Assembly: GCA_903919925.1 (NCBI GenBank)
Contig: CAIXKO010000530.1
Location: 1-46,198, forward strand
DNA: 46,198 nucleotides
Direction of reading: 5' to 3'
Origin: an uncultured Bacteroidota bacterium
GTDB taxonomy: Bacteria > Bacteroidota > Bacteroidia > Bacteroidales > UBA12481
Position numbers and translations under genes: made by a program. Below, piece by piece: positions 1 through 9,167 of this stretch. Numbering within the stretch: position 1 is the first letter of the stretch; the number at the start of each line of letters is the position of its first letter. Below the pieces are notes generated by a model that saw only the letters and a program-made list of their open reading frames with translations, was not told where the DNA came from and did not search any database.

Positions 1-1170
1 GGCATTATGTCCTGGAGAACCATCCTGCAGCATGTAATCCGGGTACGGTGGATCAGCAAATTCAAATTGTGGTTCGGCTTGAATGGAATTCATCTCCACA
101 CTTTGGGCCGTTTGCAAAGCAGCCAGACTGTAATAGGAGTTAGGCGTGAACGCCTGGGTGCTCAGTAAATACGTGACCGAAGTGTTTGCCCGGTAGAAGA
201 GGTTGTAATCGCTATGATAGGAAGCTGGTACTCCTTGGGTATTGAAGCGGATATCCCAGAGTAAACCGTTTGGCGTATTATGGCGGTTGGCCAGGATATT
301 GTTGAATGCATGAAAAGTATTAAGAGTTAAGGCTTTGACAAGGGTACTGACGGTGGAGACGTTGGAAGAAATCGTGTTGTTTTCCAGCGTAAGATCAAGC
401 ACGGAGCCGTTGCAATAAATGGCAGGTAGGGTAGCGGATCCCTGATCTACGAACAGGGAATTCTTGATGGATACGGCGCCAGCCACCGATCCTGAAACAA
501 ACACTCCATCCCCAGTTCCCCCGGTGAATGTGCACCGGTTAATGACGCTGGTTCCGGATATCATTTTGAGGTAAACAGCCGCTGTAACCCCACCAAAGAA
601 GTAAGAATCTTCAATGATAATCGAAGCAATATTGTAGGTGTCAACTGCCCGGTCTGTTGAAAACCCCGATACGTTATTGAAACTGCAATTTCGGATAATA
701 ACATTCTTGGCTGGGTTGAACTGGGCCAGGATATTGGCCGAGGCATTGACATTGATGGTCACACCAATCAGGGTGACATTCGAGGTTGCTCTTCCGCAGC
801 GGATCGCTTTGTTCCCGGACCCGGTGATCAAACAGTTACTGATGATGTAATCAGAATCAGCATAGGTGTTATTGAAGTACAGAGCACCATTGACAAAATT
901 CTGAATGTGGAATCCAATGAATTCGATATTGTGTTTGGCCGTTCCCCCAAAAGTTATAGCAGTAGCCCCGGCTCCGTCAATGACCGATGTGTCAGGGGTT
1001 TGTATGGTGAGCTTGAAGGTGGAACAGTTGCCGCTATAGGTGAACCCGGCAATTCCGGAGGATTCACCGGTAACCTCGATGGTATAATTCTGAGTCAGGG
1101 TGGCGGGTAATCCGGCAATGGCCAGGGCAAGGGTTGCGTACGTTGCATCGGTTGTGATATTCTTAATCAT
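1..1170 (-). CDS. Right-handed beta-helix repeat protein, probable phage tail-associated (partial, runs off left edge)
   Basis: This frame is absent from the ORF track because it is open to the window edge. Reading the minus strand from the ATG at 1170 gives about 390 uninterrupted residues beginning MIKNITTDATYATLALAIA. The protein is built of short beta-rich repeats with recurring N-x-x-I/F and C/N-x-x-F steps (for example IIRNCSFNNVSG, VINRCTFTGGTGDGV, IKNSLFVDQ). This is the pattern of parallel beta-helix (pectate-lyase-like) folds. It starts in an ATGA overlap with the stop of the upstream gene, so it belongs to the phage operon. Beta-helix proteins at the end of a tail operon are often fibres or tailspikes that bind or depolymerise surface glycans; that role is inferred. 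The C-terminus is not seen. Confidence is high that it is coding and moderate for the role. Confidence 0.8.
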   Translation of the reverse strand, partial: MIKNITTDATYATLALAIAGLPATLTQNYTIEVTGESSGIAGFTYSGNCSTFKLTIQTPDTSVIDGAGATAITFGGTAKHNIEFIGFHIQNFVNGALYFNNTYADSDYIISNCLITGSGNKAIRCGRATSNVTLIGVTINVNASANILAQFNPAKNVIIRNCSFNNVSGFSTDRAVDTYNIASIIIEDSYFFGGVTAAVYLKMISGTSVINRCTFTGGTGDGVFVSGSVAGAVSIKNSLFVDQGSATLPAIYCNGSVLDLTLENNTISSNVSTVSTLVKALTLNTFHAFNNILANRHNTPNGLLWDIRFNTQGVPASYHSDYNLFYRANTSVTYLLSTQAFTPNSYYSLAALQTAQSVEMNSIQAEPQFEFADPPYPDYMLQDGSPGHNA

Positions 1171-1718
1171 GGGAGTTGCGGTTTATTGAGTAACAGGATT
1201 TCTTTAACGTAAAAGGGTATCTGAGATTTGTACTGGATCATCATGAATTCGAACGATGCCGGGGCATCCAATACGAATTCAACGAGTTGCAGCTCACCGG
1301 TTAGGGTAGTGTCATAAGTGCCAAGATATTCGTCGGTATCGCTGACCACACGAATTTCCAGAGGACTGCCTGGTTCTGCAACCGAGGGCGCTATCAACCG
1401 GAGTAAAAATCCGTTCACCACGGATGCCTGGGGGATATAATATTCATTTAAGTAACAGAAGTACAGGGAGGAATGAGCGAACTGTAATCCATAAAACCCG
1501 GGGAAATTATCACGGGGCAGTGCCGTTGCATTGATCACATTGATATTGGTTATGGTTCCCCCGGTGTTTCCTTCTCCACCAGAAACCACCCCGTTTGATG
1601 AATCCAATATGTCATGCAGGAACTCCTGAATAGCCACACCATCAATCGACCGTTCATGATTTTCATGAATCCGGTCGGTGATCATATTCTTGAGAACCTG
1701 TATGCTATACTTGGTCAT
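1167..1718 (-). CDS. Phage structural protein of unknown function (183 aa)
   Basis: I do not recognise the family. The N-terminal part is polar and helical (MTKYSIQVLKNMITDRIHEN), followed by a Gly/Thr-rich linker (GGEGNTGGTITN) and a beta-rich C-terminal half. A short helical N-terminus, a glycine linker and a beta domain are common in tail or baseplate accessory proteins that trimerise. It lies two bases after the stop of the 530-aa gene and overlaps the beta-helix gene by four bases, so all three are probably co-translated. It may connect the tail to the fibre-like beta-helix protein, or be a small carbohydrate-binding tail protein. The position is well supported; the function is inferred from context only. 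Confidence 0.65.
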   Translation of the reverse strand: MTKYSIQVLKNMITDRIHENHERSIDGVAIQEFLHDILDSSNGVVSGGEGNTGGTITNINVINATALPRDNFPGFYGLQFAHSSLYFCYLNEYYIPQASVVNGFLLRLIAPSVAEPGSPLEIRVVSDTDEYLGTYDTTLTGELQLVEFVLDAPASFEFMMIQYKSQIPFYVKEILLLNKPQLP

Positions 1719-1720
1719 GG

Positions 1721-3313
1721 TTACTCGTTCGGGAAGTCGTCGTTAAAATCATCGGTAAACTCAGCCGTAACGATTTCGCGCGAGTAAAATTCGCTAACGT
1801 AGGACCGCCGGTATTCGAATTCCAGGTAGTACAGTTCTTCCTTATCCGCCCGGTGACGCGCCTGTGTGGTAGTCACCACAACCGGAACCAGCTTGTTTAC
1901 ATTAATGAGAAAAACCTGATGGGAAAGAAAGAAATCCCGCAGCCAGGAAATTTCCTCTCGGGTTCGCCATCCGGTATTGGCTTTATATACCATCGATTCA
2001 CTGACAAATCCGGTAGCGTTTTCGTGGTCCATCTCCGTAAAATCGGCGGAGAGGATCTTACTGATGGAAACCCTGTCATAATCGAGAGTATCTTCCTGGT
2101 CACCGGTGGTGCGAAGCGTATCGAATCCTCCCAGGGAATTTCGGAACAGAAAATACCGCTGGTTCTCCTGGAATGTCCGGTCAATATGATAGGTGCGGAT
2201 TTCGCTGATTCTTTCCGACTGGTATTCGATCCAGACTTTAAAATAATCAATGTTTTCGGGGTCACTGCTCGATGCTTTAATGATGGTTGGGGAAACAGTC
2301 AGTTCCACAACCCCTTTATTCGGTGGTAGGTCAATCGCGGAAAAGGGCACCGACAAATCACTGGTTCCATCGAGAAAATAGAAATCCATTCGATAGGAGA
2401 GCCGGGTCATTTCCGTCTGACAGAAAAAGAATAGTTTCTCCACCTGGTTGATGGATACCCATTTTTCTTTGGGCTGCCAGGTTAAGAAGTACATGTTGTA
2501 GGTCAATTTGAGCCAGAAGCTGGAACCCTGACGGTTGTAAATGGCTTCCTGTGATTTGGATACTCCGCCGACCAATGCATAAAAGGACTGAGATTGAGTA
2601 ACCACACAAGGTACTATTGGGCTGCCGTATTGCTCATAATACTGGATACGATACTCGGCTGAGGAGTGGGGTCTAAGATCCATGAAATAGAGGCTGGTGA
2701 TCTCCGGCCATTGGAATTCCGGATAAACGTGATCGGCGAAAAGCGTGTGGATATCAAAATGGGCATCTCCGGATTCATTCACCGGATGGATATCCTCGCC
2801 AATGAGATCCCAGGCTAAACCATTTTTGATCAATAATTGAAGTCCGATCTTGTAGAATTTCCTATTGCTTCCAAAAACGCCGGTAACTGTTGACGAGGTT
2901 GGCGGAGTTTCCGCATTCCAGTCGAAAGTAACAGAAGGCGTTCCAACGTTTAAGGTTTTCCCGTACATCAGGATGGATGATCCGCTTACTACCATGGCCC
3001 AATCCCGGTTGATGAAATAATTGCCGAGCATGTATTCGGAAACCAGTTGCACCCAATCGTTCAGATCGGGTATCACGGTTGCATCTGGTATCTGTGAACC
3101 GGAATTATCCGGATCGGGTTTACAAGTTAGCGTCAGGTTAACGGCACCCCAAACCAGCTGGATGGTCATATCCTCAGCTCCCTTGTTTGAAAAATAGAGG
3201 TTGAGCCGGCTTTGGACGGCTCCTGATTCGAGCGTATTATCCGAATGGACAGTAAACCGGATCGGGTTTCCGGTTAGCGAAACAAGGGGTGGAGTTTTGG
3301 TTACGGTAAGCAT
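1721..3313 (-). CDS. Phage distal-tail / baseplate-like protein (530 aa)
   Basis: Long beta-rich protein with no signal peptide and many aromatic residues. The start (MLTVTKTPPLVSLTGNPIRF) and an acidic C-terminus (EFTDDFNDDFPNE) are characteristic, but I cannot name the family. It sits downstream of the tape measure and lysis genes, where siphoviruses of Bacteroidota encode distal-tail, tail-lysin and receptor-binding proteins. The N-terminal sequence, with repeated 'NPIRF'-type strands, suggests an immunoglobulin-like or baseplate hub fold; this is inference. A probable terminator lies just upstream at 3367-3406, so this gene and the next two may form a separate or attenuated transcription unit. 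Confidence 0.65.
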   Translation of the reverse strand: MLTVTKTPPLVSLTGNPIRFTVHSDNTLESGAVQSRLNLYFSNKGAEDMTIQLVWGAVNLTLTCKPDPDNSGSQIPDATVIPDLNDWVQLVSEYMLGNYFINRDWAMVVSGSSILMYGKTLNVGTPSVTFDWNAETPPTSSTVTGVFGSNRKFYKIGLQLLIKNGLAWDLIGEDIHPVNESGDAHFDIHTLFADHVYPEFQWPEITSLYFMDLRPHSSAEYRIQYYEQYGSPIVPCVVTQSQSFYALVGGVSKSQEAIYNRQGSSFWLKLTYNMYFLTWQPKEKWVSINQVEKLFFFCQTEMTRLSYRMDFYFLDGTSDLSVPFSAIDLPPNKGVVELTVSPTIIKASSSDPENIDYFKVWIEYQSERISEIRTYHIDRTFQENQRYFLFRNSLGGFDTLRTTGDQEDTLDYDRVSISKILSADFTEMDHENATGFVSESMVYKANTGWRTREEISWLRDFFLSHQVFLINVNKLVPVVVTTTQARHRADKEELYYLEFEYRRSYVSEFYSREIVTAEFTDDFNDDFPNE

Positions 3314-3366
3314 TGCTGAGATATTGAATCAATTTTAACTGAGGAGTTTGGGAAAATAGAGAACAG

Positions 3367-3406
3367 CTAAAAAGCCGTAACTACTTGGTTATTTCGCTAC
3401 GGCTTT
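3367..3406 (-). terminator. Rho-independent terminator after the lysis-gene block
   Basis: A perfect 9-bp inverted repeat (aaagccgta at 3371-3379, tacggcttt at 3398-3406) is followed on the minus strand by a run of five T. It lies in the 120-bp gap after the stop of the 62-aa membrane protein and before the start of the 530-aa tail protein. It would end or attenuate the phage transcript here. Confidence 0.6.
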
Positions 3407-3433
3407 GGGGAACCTTGAGTAGAGCAGATTTCG

Positions 3434-3622
3434 TTAGCCAGGATCAAGGTCCGGCTTGGTTACCGGATCCTCGACAGGCGGTTCTATCGGGGGTTTGACT
3501 TCCTTCTTGGTTCTGAATTCCCGAACAATCCGGATTCCCCACCTGGCCACCTCATAAACCATGGGTCCGACATTAATGAGGTACTTTAAAAAAACGGGAA
3601 TGTATTTCAGGAACTTCCACAT
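3434..3622 (-). CDS. Small membrane protein in phage lysis region (62 aa)
   Basis: A 62-aa protein with one hydrophobic segment near the N-terminus (about residues 4-24, containing FLKYIPVFLKYLINVG), a basic stretch (RIVREFRTKK) and a Pro/Glu/Asp-rich tail. It is two bases downstream of the 116-aa gene and close to the M15 peptidase, so a holin-accessory or spanin-like role is possible. The size and the charged, proline-rich tail do not match a named family that I recognise. The ORF is supported by tight packing and orientation. Confidence 0.55.
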   Translation of the reverse strand: MWKFLKYIPVFLKYLINVGPMVYEVARWGIRIVREFRTKKEVKPPIEPPVEDPVTKPDLDPG

Positions 3623-3624
3623 GG

Positions 3625-3975
3625 CTACGCGGCTTTAATGATCGCTGCCAATTCAATACCATCCCCTACCAATTCGGATATGGTAATAGCGGTTTTAAAT
3701 GATTGCATGACAATCGCTTTAGCTTTAACGCTATTGACCTGAAGCCTTTCCGAAACGTAGGCCAGGATTTCTGCTTCATCGGCCTCGTCCATATCCTCGA
3801 ATTCAGTATAAAACTGTTTTGCGGCTCCGATGGCTTTTGGAACCTGGATCACGTTATCGATGAACAGGAATGAATCAGTGATCTGAAACTTTCCGTCAGC
3901 CATTGCTTTCTGAGCATCGGCCACAAAGTCCAGCACGAATGCCAGAATGATTTTGATGTTTAAAGTGCCTTCCAT
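3625..3975 (-). CDS. Hypothetical phage protein (116 aa)
   Basis: Mostly helical protein with a hydrophobic N-terminus (MEGTLNIKIILAFVLDFVAD) and an acidic middle (EFEDMDEADEAEILAYV). Its C-terminal half is amphipathic (ISELVGDGIELAAIIKAA). Similar small helical proteins sit next to the endolysin in Bacteroidota prophages, but I do not know their function. It lies nine bases after the M15 peptidase gene in the same operon. It could be a cytoplasmic or membrane-peripheral lysis accessory protein; this is not established. Confidence 0.6.
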   Translation of the reverse strand: MEGTLNIKIILAFVLDFVADAQKAMADGKFQITDSFLFIDNVIQVPKAIGAAKQFYTEFEDMDEADEAEILAYVSERLQVNSVKAKAIVMQSFKTAITISELVGDGIELAAIIKAA

Positions 3976-3984
3976 GATGTTGAA

Positions 3985-4410
3985 TTATTTATAGGGTACG
4001 ATTAATAATGAATCCATATTGGTGAACCGGCAGTCAATGTGCGTCCAGGTTGGGGTGCCGCCTTCGATGGTGGTAAGTCCGGATGCCCGGAACAGTTCAA
4101 AATTCTTGATGATATCCGCCCGGATTTCCATCGGTGACATTCCCTGGATGCGAAAGTCAATGGCCCGGCCATGACGGTGCTGTGAATTTTCTGCCCCGAT
4201 GGTGCAGGCATTATCCCGGAATCCGGAGTATTGAAAGGTTCCTCCGGAGAGGTAATTGTTGATCGTGATCGGCTTCCCGAACCGATCCCGGATAAACTGT
4301 GCCATCTGAACAATCTTGGGATCGATGAACCAGATCGATTTCTCGCCGAAATGCTCATAGATAGCCGGCGGTACGAATTCCTGAATGGAAAAATTCTTGC
4401 TAATCTTCAT
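3985..4410 (-). CDS. M15-family peptidase, probable phage endolysin (141 aa)
   Basis: Small single-domain zinc peptidase expected to cleave peptide cross-links in peptidoglycan during host lysis. The metal-site motifs are visible: His78 with Asp85 in SQHRHGRAIDFRI (H-x6-D spacing) and His124 in the downstream WTHID motif, the arrangement of the M15A / D-Ala-D-Ala carboxypeptidase fold. The N-terminus (NFSIQEFVPPAIY) is the usual helical lead-in of phage M15 proteins. There is no signal peptide, so release would need a holin; the neighbouring 104-aa and 62-aa membrane proteins are candidates. Its start overlaps the end of the 104-aa gene by 11 bp. Domain identification is strong; use as an endolysin is inferred from context. 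Confidence 0.85.
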   Translation of the reverse strand: MKISKNFSIQEFVPPAIYEHFGEKSIWFIDPKIVQMAQFIRDRFGKPITINNYLSGGTFQYSGFRDNACTIGAENSQHRHGRAIDFRIQGMSPMEIRADIIKNFELFRASGLTTIEGGTPTWTHIDCRFTNMDSLLIVPYK

Positions 4411-4714
4411 TGAGTTTGAGCTTTAGAGAGATTACTGCGATTTCCGTGATGTTCTTATGAATGGCACGGGTTTGGTCTTCCAACCGGTCATCAATGCTTT
4501 TACACCGGTGGTCGCAATGTTTTTGGATTTCATCGACCGTGGCTTTGGTGCCGGCGAACAGGATTTTGAGATTGTTGAGTGCTTCGGTTAGTGCATCTGT
4601 TGATCGGATCCATTTTTGAATCCAGAATCCGATGATTCCCAGCAGGAACAGGATCAGGAATCCTGCAATGGAAAGTAGAAGTTCGATCAGATGCAATTGC
4701 CCAGCGTCAATCAT
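4400..4714 (-). CDS. Membrane-anchored coiled-coil protein, holin-like (104 aa)
   Basis: One strong transmembrane segment at about residues 9-32 (LIELLLSIAGFLILFLLGII) is followed by a helical, probably coiled-coil region with a His/Cys cluster (HCDHRCKSIDDR). Placement directly before the M15 endolysin and after the tape measure gene is typical for phage holin or holin-like proteins. A single membrane segment with a long soluble helix also fits a spanin-type or hemolysin-XhlA-like protein. There is an 11-bp overlap with the endolysin gene. The topology is seen; the lysis role is inferred. Confidence 0.6.
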   Translation of the reverse strand: MIDAGQLHLIELLLSIAGFLILFLLGIIGFWIQKWIRSTDALTEALNNLKILFAGTKATVDEIQKHCDHRCKSIDDRLEDQTRAIHKNITEIAVISLKLKLNED

Positions 4715-4784
4715 GAGTTCCGGTTTATTGGCTGAAAGTAGGAGTACCCGGACTGACGAAAAAGGACAGATTATTGGCCAGATT

Positions 4785-7700
4785 TTAGGACAAAGTGGTT
4801 TTCGTTTTTATGAAATCAAACTCTGCCTGGGTCTCCCGGATGGAAGCAAAACTGACCGTCCCCGGCTTCTCATGTGCAAGGATCACCTGCCTCATCATCT
4901 GCATGTTCGCCTGAAGCAGAGCTGTTATCTGCATGGCCGACTGCTGACTGGTTCCCCCGAGGTCGGGGTACATTCCCCCGGCATATTGGTTTACCCTGGC
5001 AGCGTTAATTGCACCTAGTATTTCAGGGAAATTGGCTTTGATATTCCGGGTGGTGGGCCCATCGATCACGATCTCCGGTTCACGCTCCGAGAAAAGACCG
5101 AGAGTCGGTTTTGAATAGTAGCCGGTCTTGACATTACCCAACAGGGAAGCCTGGTAGGTTCGTCCATCATTTGCTCCGATAACCGGGTATTTCCCTTTTG
5201 CAAATTGCTGGGATTGGATCAGCGCGACGCTGGCTCCAGTCCTGAGAATTGCTGCGCCGGTCAGGAAAGCACGCAGTGTTTGAGTCAGATCGGCATTTAC
5301 TCCCGCATTGGAGTTCACCCTGGCCACTTCCATTACGCCCTCGATAATTGTTTGGGCAATGGCGATTTTCTGCTGACGTTGAGCATATTTTTTTTCAATG
5401 GCTGCTTTTTGTTTGTCGGTAAGCCCGGCAGCTGCAAGCTCCCGGTTCTTGGATGCCTCATACATAGTGGTAACGGCATCCATGATGGTATTGGCTCCGC
5501 GAGCCCAATCCTCCATTTGCTGAAACTGCTTTTCTGCCACTTGCTGATCCAGGGCTTTGATTTTGTCAGTGTATTCGGTATAGCCGATCAGTTTGTCGTC
5601 CAATTCTTTCTTGAGTTTAGCCTTCTGACCTTCATAAGTTTTCTCCATCCAGTAATCCAGTTCCAATTGCTGCTGGACATACCAGTCTGGTAACTTGGCG
5701 TTTTCACCGGCTTCCTTCAGATATTTCTTGCTGTCCTCATCCCATTTTTCATAGAATTTGTCATACTCTTCATATAACTGCTTCGAAGCCTCAGCAGTTT
5801 TTTTCTGTCCCGCTTCCCTGGCAGCGATAATGACATCCTGGATCTTTTCTTCTTCGTCTGCCGTACTTTGACCGTGTTCCTTAAGCCGATCTATGGAGGC
5901 ATTCAGGTAACGGACCTCTTCGGTATCCAATTTTTCGAGGTAAACGTCTTTATCATCAATGCCTTTAGCATACTGAGCTTTAATGATAGCGTTCTGGTTT
6001 TTGTGGAATTGCTCAATATCCTTAAGAGCCTCAGCACGTTTGAACTTTTCTTCATCCCCACCATCGAGGTTGGACCCACGGGCTTTCTTTAGCTCCGCAT
6101 CAACAGCAGCAACCTTTTTCTGCAGCCGGATATATTCCGTTGTTCCGATTTTGGCATTATTCAGGGCCAGGGTGTACCGATCCAACTTTTCCTCCATCAT
6201 CACAATGGACTCAGTACCGATTTTGTCGCCGGTGGCTTCTGCCGTAAGGATATCGGTGAGTGTTAGCTTTTGATCCTTTAAAGACTTTATCATGTCTCCT
6301 GATTTCCCCAGGGCAACATCAATATCCGCAACCGCTTTCAGGCCATTGGCTCGTGCCTTTTCGAGTTTACCGGAATTGCTCCAGGTGGTGAGGAATTGCC
6401 AGGCATTGAGTTGGGTGTTATCCGCTCGAAGTTCACCCCGTTTGGATTTTTGAAGGTCATAATTTGCCTCGGCCAGTTTTATTGTCGCATCCAGCTGCTG
6501 CGCTAGTTCCCGTTTCTGATCCACTGACATCCGGTTCAGTTTATCCTGATCTTCGGATAGCATGTCATACGATGCACTAAGTTCCTGATTGCTGGTTGTT
6601 AAGGAATCAACCAGTTCCTTTTTGCGCGCCTCCATGGCGATGGCTTCCTTACTGTTACGGGCATAGATCATTGAAGCTGCGATCAGAGCCGTGATCCCGG
6701 CAATAACCAAACCGACCGGATTAGCCGCCTGGGCTGCATTCAGGAGCCACTGGGTTACAACGGCTGCTTTTTGAATGATGGTTAGTTTTGCTATTTGAGC
6801 AGTCTGGGCCTCGGTCATGAGGATTTGAAGAGCAGTAGATTTAATCGTCAGCAGGTCGGCAGTACGTTTCCATGCGGACACTGCGATATGAGCAATCAAT
6901 GCTCCATTGTAAGCCAGGACTGCTCCAACAAGAGAAACAATCAGCACCCGGTTATCGCTGATAATTTTAGGGAGCGCCATCATGGTCCGGAGGAAAATAT
7001 TAAGAGCGTTGGTGGAGAAGATCATGGCCGGGGCCAGCTTTTCACCCACCTCAATATACATGAGGGTGACTTTGTTTTTTGCCTGGGCCAGCTTTGCGGC
7101 CATGTTATCGGTATTCTTCCCGGCCTGTTCAAAGGCAACCTTGGTTCCGGTAACCCCTTCGGTAAACCGGTTGATGGCATCCCGGTTCATCACCAACACT
7201 TCGCCCATTTTAGCCTGATGCACCCCAAATATTTTAACGGCTGATTCTCCGCTCTTGTAACGGGCGCTGAGTTCATCAATTGCACGGTTGATATCAAAAA
7301 CCCCTTCTTTGAACCCGATGCCGCGTTTTCTCATTTCCAGAAATACCCGGTCCAACGCGGTTCCTGCCACTTCGGCCATCTGGAATTTTGGAGCAATTCC
7401 TTCGATGATCCCGGTCATCTGTTCGATGCTGATACCCATCAGGTTGGCGGTGGTACCTGATTTTTCAAGTACCTCCGTGAGGTAAGGGATCTCCCCGGCA
7501 CCGACCAGGGCGCCTGCTCCCAGGACGTTAATAATCCGGTTGACTTCCGACGCTCCAAGATTAAACTGGTTCATCGTGGTGGTGAGGGCCAGTGTGGCGG
7601 GTTCGAGTTTGGATTTGGCAGCTTCCGAAAGCACGATTGCTGCTTCCGTGACTTTTGCTAGGGCTTCCTTGTTTTTCAGCAGCTCCGGTCGCTGGGATCC

Positions 7701-8207
7701 TATCTTGGTGTATGCATCCACAATATCGGTGGCCGATTGTTTGATCCGGACTCCGGTTTCGGTGATGGATACCGAGGAATCTTTCGCTTTCTGACCGAGC
7801 CATTGCAGGGAACGTCCGGTCAAGCCTGTGAGGGCCGAAAGATTATCCAGGCGTTCCTCCATCAGCATTGAGGCTTCCGTGGTTTTCCGGAATGCCATCA
7901 CAATACCAACAATGGTGGCTATCGCAGCTACCCCGACTGCCTGGAAGCGATTGAACCAATCGCCCATGGCGCCCATGGTTTCTTTCCAGGAGCGGTTCAT
8001 GTTTTTCAATTGCAGGGAATGCTCGTTCAAAATTCCTTTCAGAGACCGGATCTTTTCCCCGTGAGCCACGTATTCTTTAGAACCAACGATCATCTTGGCC
8101 TGTTCATTCACCAAAAGCTGCATCTCGGCACGGATACTTTTGATATCGTTATTGATCTGCTTGCCATTGATATACAAGTAAATCTCCCGGGTGTATTCTC
8201 TGGCCAT
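4785..8207 (-). CDS. Phage tail tape measure protein, TP901 type (1140 aa)
   Basis: The largest gene of the phage module. It determines tail length and is threaded through the tail tube. Features in order: a short charged N-terminus (MAREYTREIYLYINGKQI), a helical region, a first hydrophobic patch near residues 69-84, and the TP901-type core with Ala/Gly-rich helices (ALTGLTGRSLQ, MGISIEQMTGIIEG). Further hydrophobic segments follow around residues 410-520, then a long Lys/Glu coiled coil (about 560-960), and a compact Gly-containing C-terminus with FAKGKYPVIGANDG. Its start codon overlaps the stop of the 155-aa gene. Length and composition match siphovirus tape measures; the tail would be roughly 170 nm if the usual 0.15 nm per residue applies. 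Confidence 0.9.
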   Translation of the reverse strand: MAREYTREIYLYINGKQINNDIKSIRAEMQLLVNEQAKMIVGSKEYVAHGEKIRSLKGILNEHSLQLKNMNRSWKETMGAMGDWFNRFQAVGVAAIATIVGIVMAFRKTTEASMLMEERLDNLSALTGLTGRSLQWLGQKAKDSSVSITETGVRIKQSATDIVDAYTKIGSQRPELLKNKEALAKVTEAAIVLSEAAKSKLEPATLALTTTMNQFNLGASEVNRIINVLGAGALVGAGEIPYLTEVLEKSGTTANLMGISIEQMTGIIEGIAPKFQMAEVAGTALDRVFLEMRKRGIGFKEGVFDINRAIDELSARYKSGESAVKIFGVHQAKMGEVLVMNRDAINRFTEGVTGTKVAFEQAGKNTDNMAAKLAQAKNKVTLMYIEVGEKLAPAMIFSTNALNIFLRTMMALPKIISDNRVLIVSLVGAVLAYNGALIAHIAVSAWKRTADLLTIKSTALQILMTEAQTAQIAKLTIIQKAAVVTQWLLNAAQAANPVGLVIAGITALIAASMIYARNSKEAIAMEARKKELVDSLTTSNQELSASYDMLSEDQDKLNRMSVDQKRELAQQLDATIKLAEANYDLQKSKRGELRADNTQLNAWQFLTTWSNSGKLEKARANGLKAVADIDVALGKSGDMIKSLKDQKLTLTDILTAEATGDKIGTESIVMMEEKLDRYTLALNNAKIGTTEYIRLQKKVAAVDAELKKARGSNLDGGDEEKFKRAEALKDIEQFHKNQNAIIKAQYAKGIDDKDVYLEKLDTEEVRYLNASIDRLKEHGQSTADEEEKIQDVIIAAREAGQKKTAEASKQLYEEYDKFYEKWDEDSKKYLKEAGENAKLPDWYVQQQLELDYWMEKTYEGQKAKLKKELDDKLIGYTEYTDKIKALDQQVAEKQFQQMEDWARGANTIMDAVTTMYEASKNRELAAAGLTDKQKAAIEKKYAQRQQKIAIAQTIIEGVMEVARVNSNAGVNADLTQTLRAFLTGAAILRTGASVALIQSQQFAKGKYPVIGANDGRTYQASLLGNVKTGYYSKPTLGLFSEREPEIVIDGPTTRNIKANFPEILGAINAARVNQYAGGMYPDLGGTSQQSAMQITALLQANMQMMRQVILAHEKPGTVSFASIRETQAEFDFIKTKTTLS

Positions 8208-8674
8208 CAGGTATTGAGTTTGAGATTTTTAACATCGAAAATCTGATCCGCTTTAGTTTTGGCAATAATGTCGGCCAGCATTGGAATTGATTTTGTGAAA
8301 ACCGGATTGAACCATTCTTTTGGGTGGCGTTTGAGTGGTCCCTGAACCGGATGAATAAAAGAATTTTGAGGGGTGTTCGCGGAATGGCCTTTGGTATCCT
8401 TTCGTTTTCCTCTTACCACGGTTCCGGCCACCATGATATATCCCCGGCCAACACCTTTATGAAAAAAGACTCCATGCCTGAGGAAGTTGAATATCACAGC
8501 TTCTGTTTCTCCGTAGTCCTTTTTGGTTTTGTACTGCAGCCGGGTCATCAGTTCCTTCTTCCCTTTCATGGACAGCCGGGCAACACTGCTCTTGAGCATA
8601 TTGCGGGTCTTGAATCCCCACTGATCGATCAGGGCATTGTAAGAGGCTGTTTCAGCCGTTGACATCTGAGTCAT
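8207..8674 (-). CDS. Phage virion protein, HK97 gp10 / tail-completion-like (155 aa)
   Basis: Basic 155-aa protein with conserved-looking segments LSMKGKKELMTRL and FNFLRHGVFFHKGVGRGY, and the C-terminal HPKEWFNPVF. The 'HGVFFHKGVGRG' stretch followed by a basic loop resembles Bacteroidota phage proteins annotated as HK97 gp10-like or head-tail/tail completion factors. It lies between the 171-aa gene (23-bp overlap) and the tape measure, where tail terminator and completion genes are expected. Family assignment is by memory of motif and position, so it is moderate only. Confidence 0.6.
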   Translation of the reverse strand: MTQMSTAETASYNALIDQWGFKTRNMLKSSVARLSMKGKKELMTRLQYKTKKDYGETEAVIFNFLRHGVFFHKGVGRGYIMVAGTVVRGKRKDTKGHSANTPQNSFIHPVQGPLKRHPKEWFNPVFTKSIPMLADIIAKTKADQIFDVKNLKLNT

Positions 8675-9167
8675 TCCAGGCCTCCGGATTTACATCGTTA
8701 TTAACAGGCCACGACAATTCGAAAGCGTACCGGAAGCCGTAATGAATCAGGTTCATGTCCGTGATGGGCGTTCCGGTGATGGTTTTCGCATGAAAATAGC
8801 CCAGGCAATCTGCCTTATGTTGACGCTTATCGGATAATATCCTGACCACCAATTCATCGCCGATCTCTTCCAGGGAATCCCATAGTTCATGGATCGCATC
8901 GAAATCGCCTTTGTCCTTTACGTGGCCAAGGAGCATGAATGCGCAATTAACCCTCTTTTGGAGGTTATCCGAATCGTGATCCACGAACTCGAAATCATAT
9001 CCTTCCAGGATGAGGGCCGGATAGTTCAGGTTTGACTTCATACCGGTCAACATTTCTTCGAGTTCAAAGCGAAAGAAATGTTTCTCCCCGATTTGGTGGT
9101 TGATCGCACTATGCTGGGTGGCCAGATTCTCAAAGTAGGAAACCAGTTCAGCGAATTTTGCCTTCAT
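8652..9167 (-). CDS. Phage tail terminator-like protein (171 aa)
   Basis: Mixed alpha/beta protein beginning MKAKFAELVSYFENLATQHS, with an acidic middle (YDFEFVDHDSDN) and a C-terminal strand (YAFELSWPVNNDV). The size and the helix-then-sheet pattern fit minor tail / tail terminator proteins that cap the tail tube. It overlaps both neighbours by about 20 bp, showing translational coupling. The alternative is a neck or head-closure protein. No sequence motif decides between these. Confidence 0.55.
   Translation of the reverse strand: MKAKFAELVSYFENLATQHSAINHQIGEKHFFRFELEEMLTGMKSNLNYPALILEGYDFEFVDHDSDNLQKRVNCAFMLLGHVKDKGDFDAIHELWDSLEEIGDELVVRILSDKRQHKADCLGYFHAKTITGTPITDMNLIHYGFRYAFELSWPVNNDVNPEAWNDSDVNG

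Noticed and set aside
1853-2329. 158-aa plus-strand ORF
   Set aside because: It is antisense to the 530-aa phage tail protein and has no recognisable domain.
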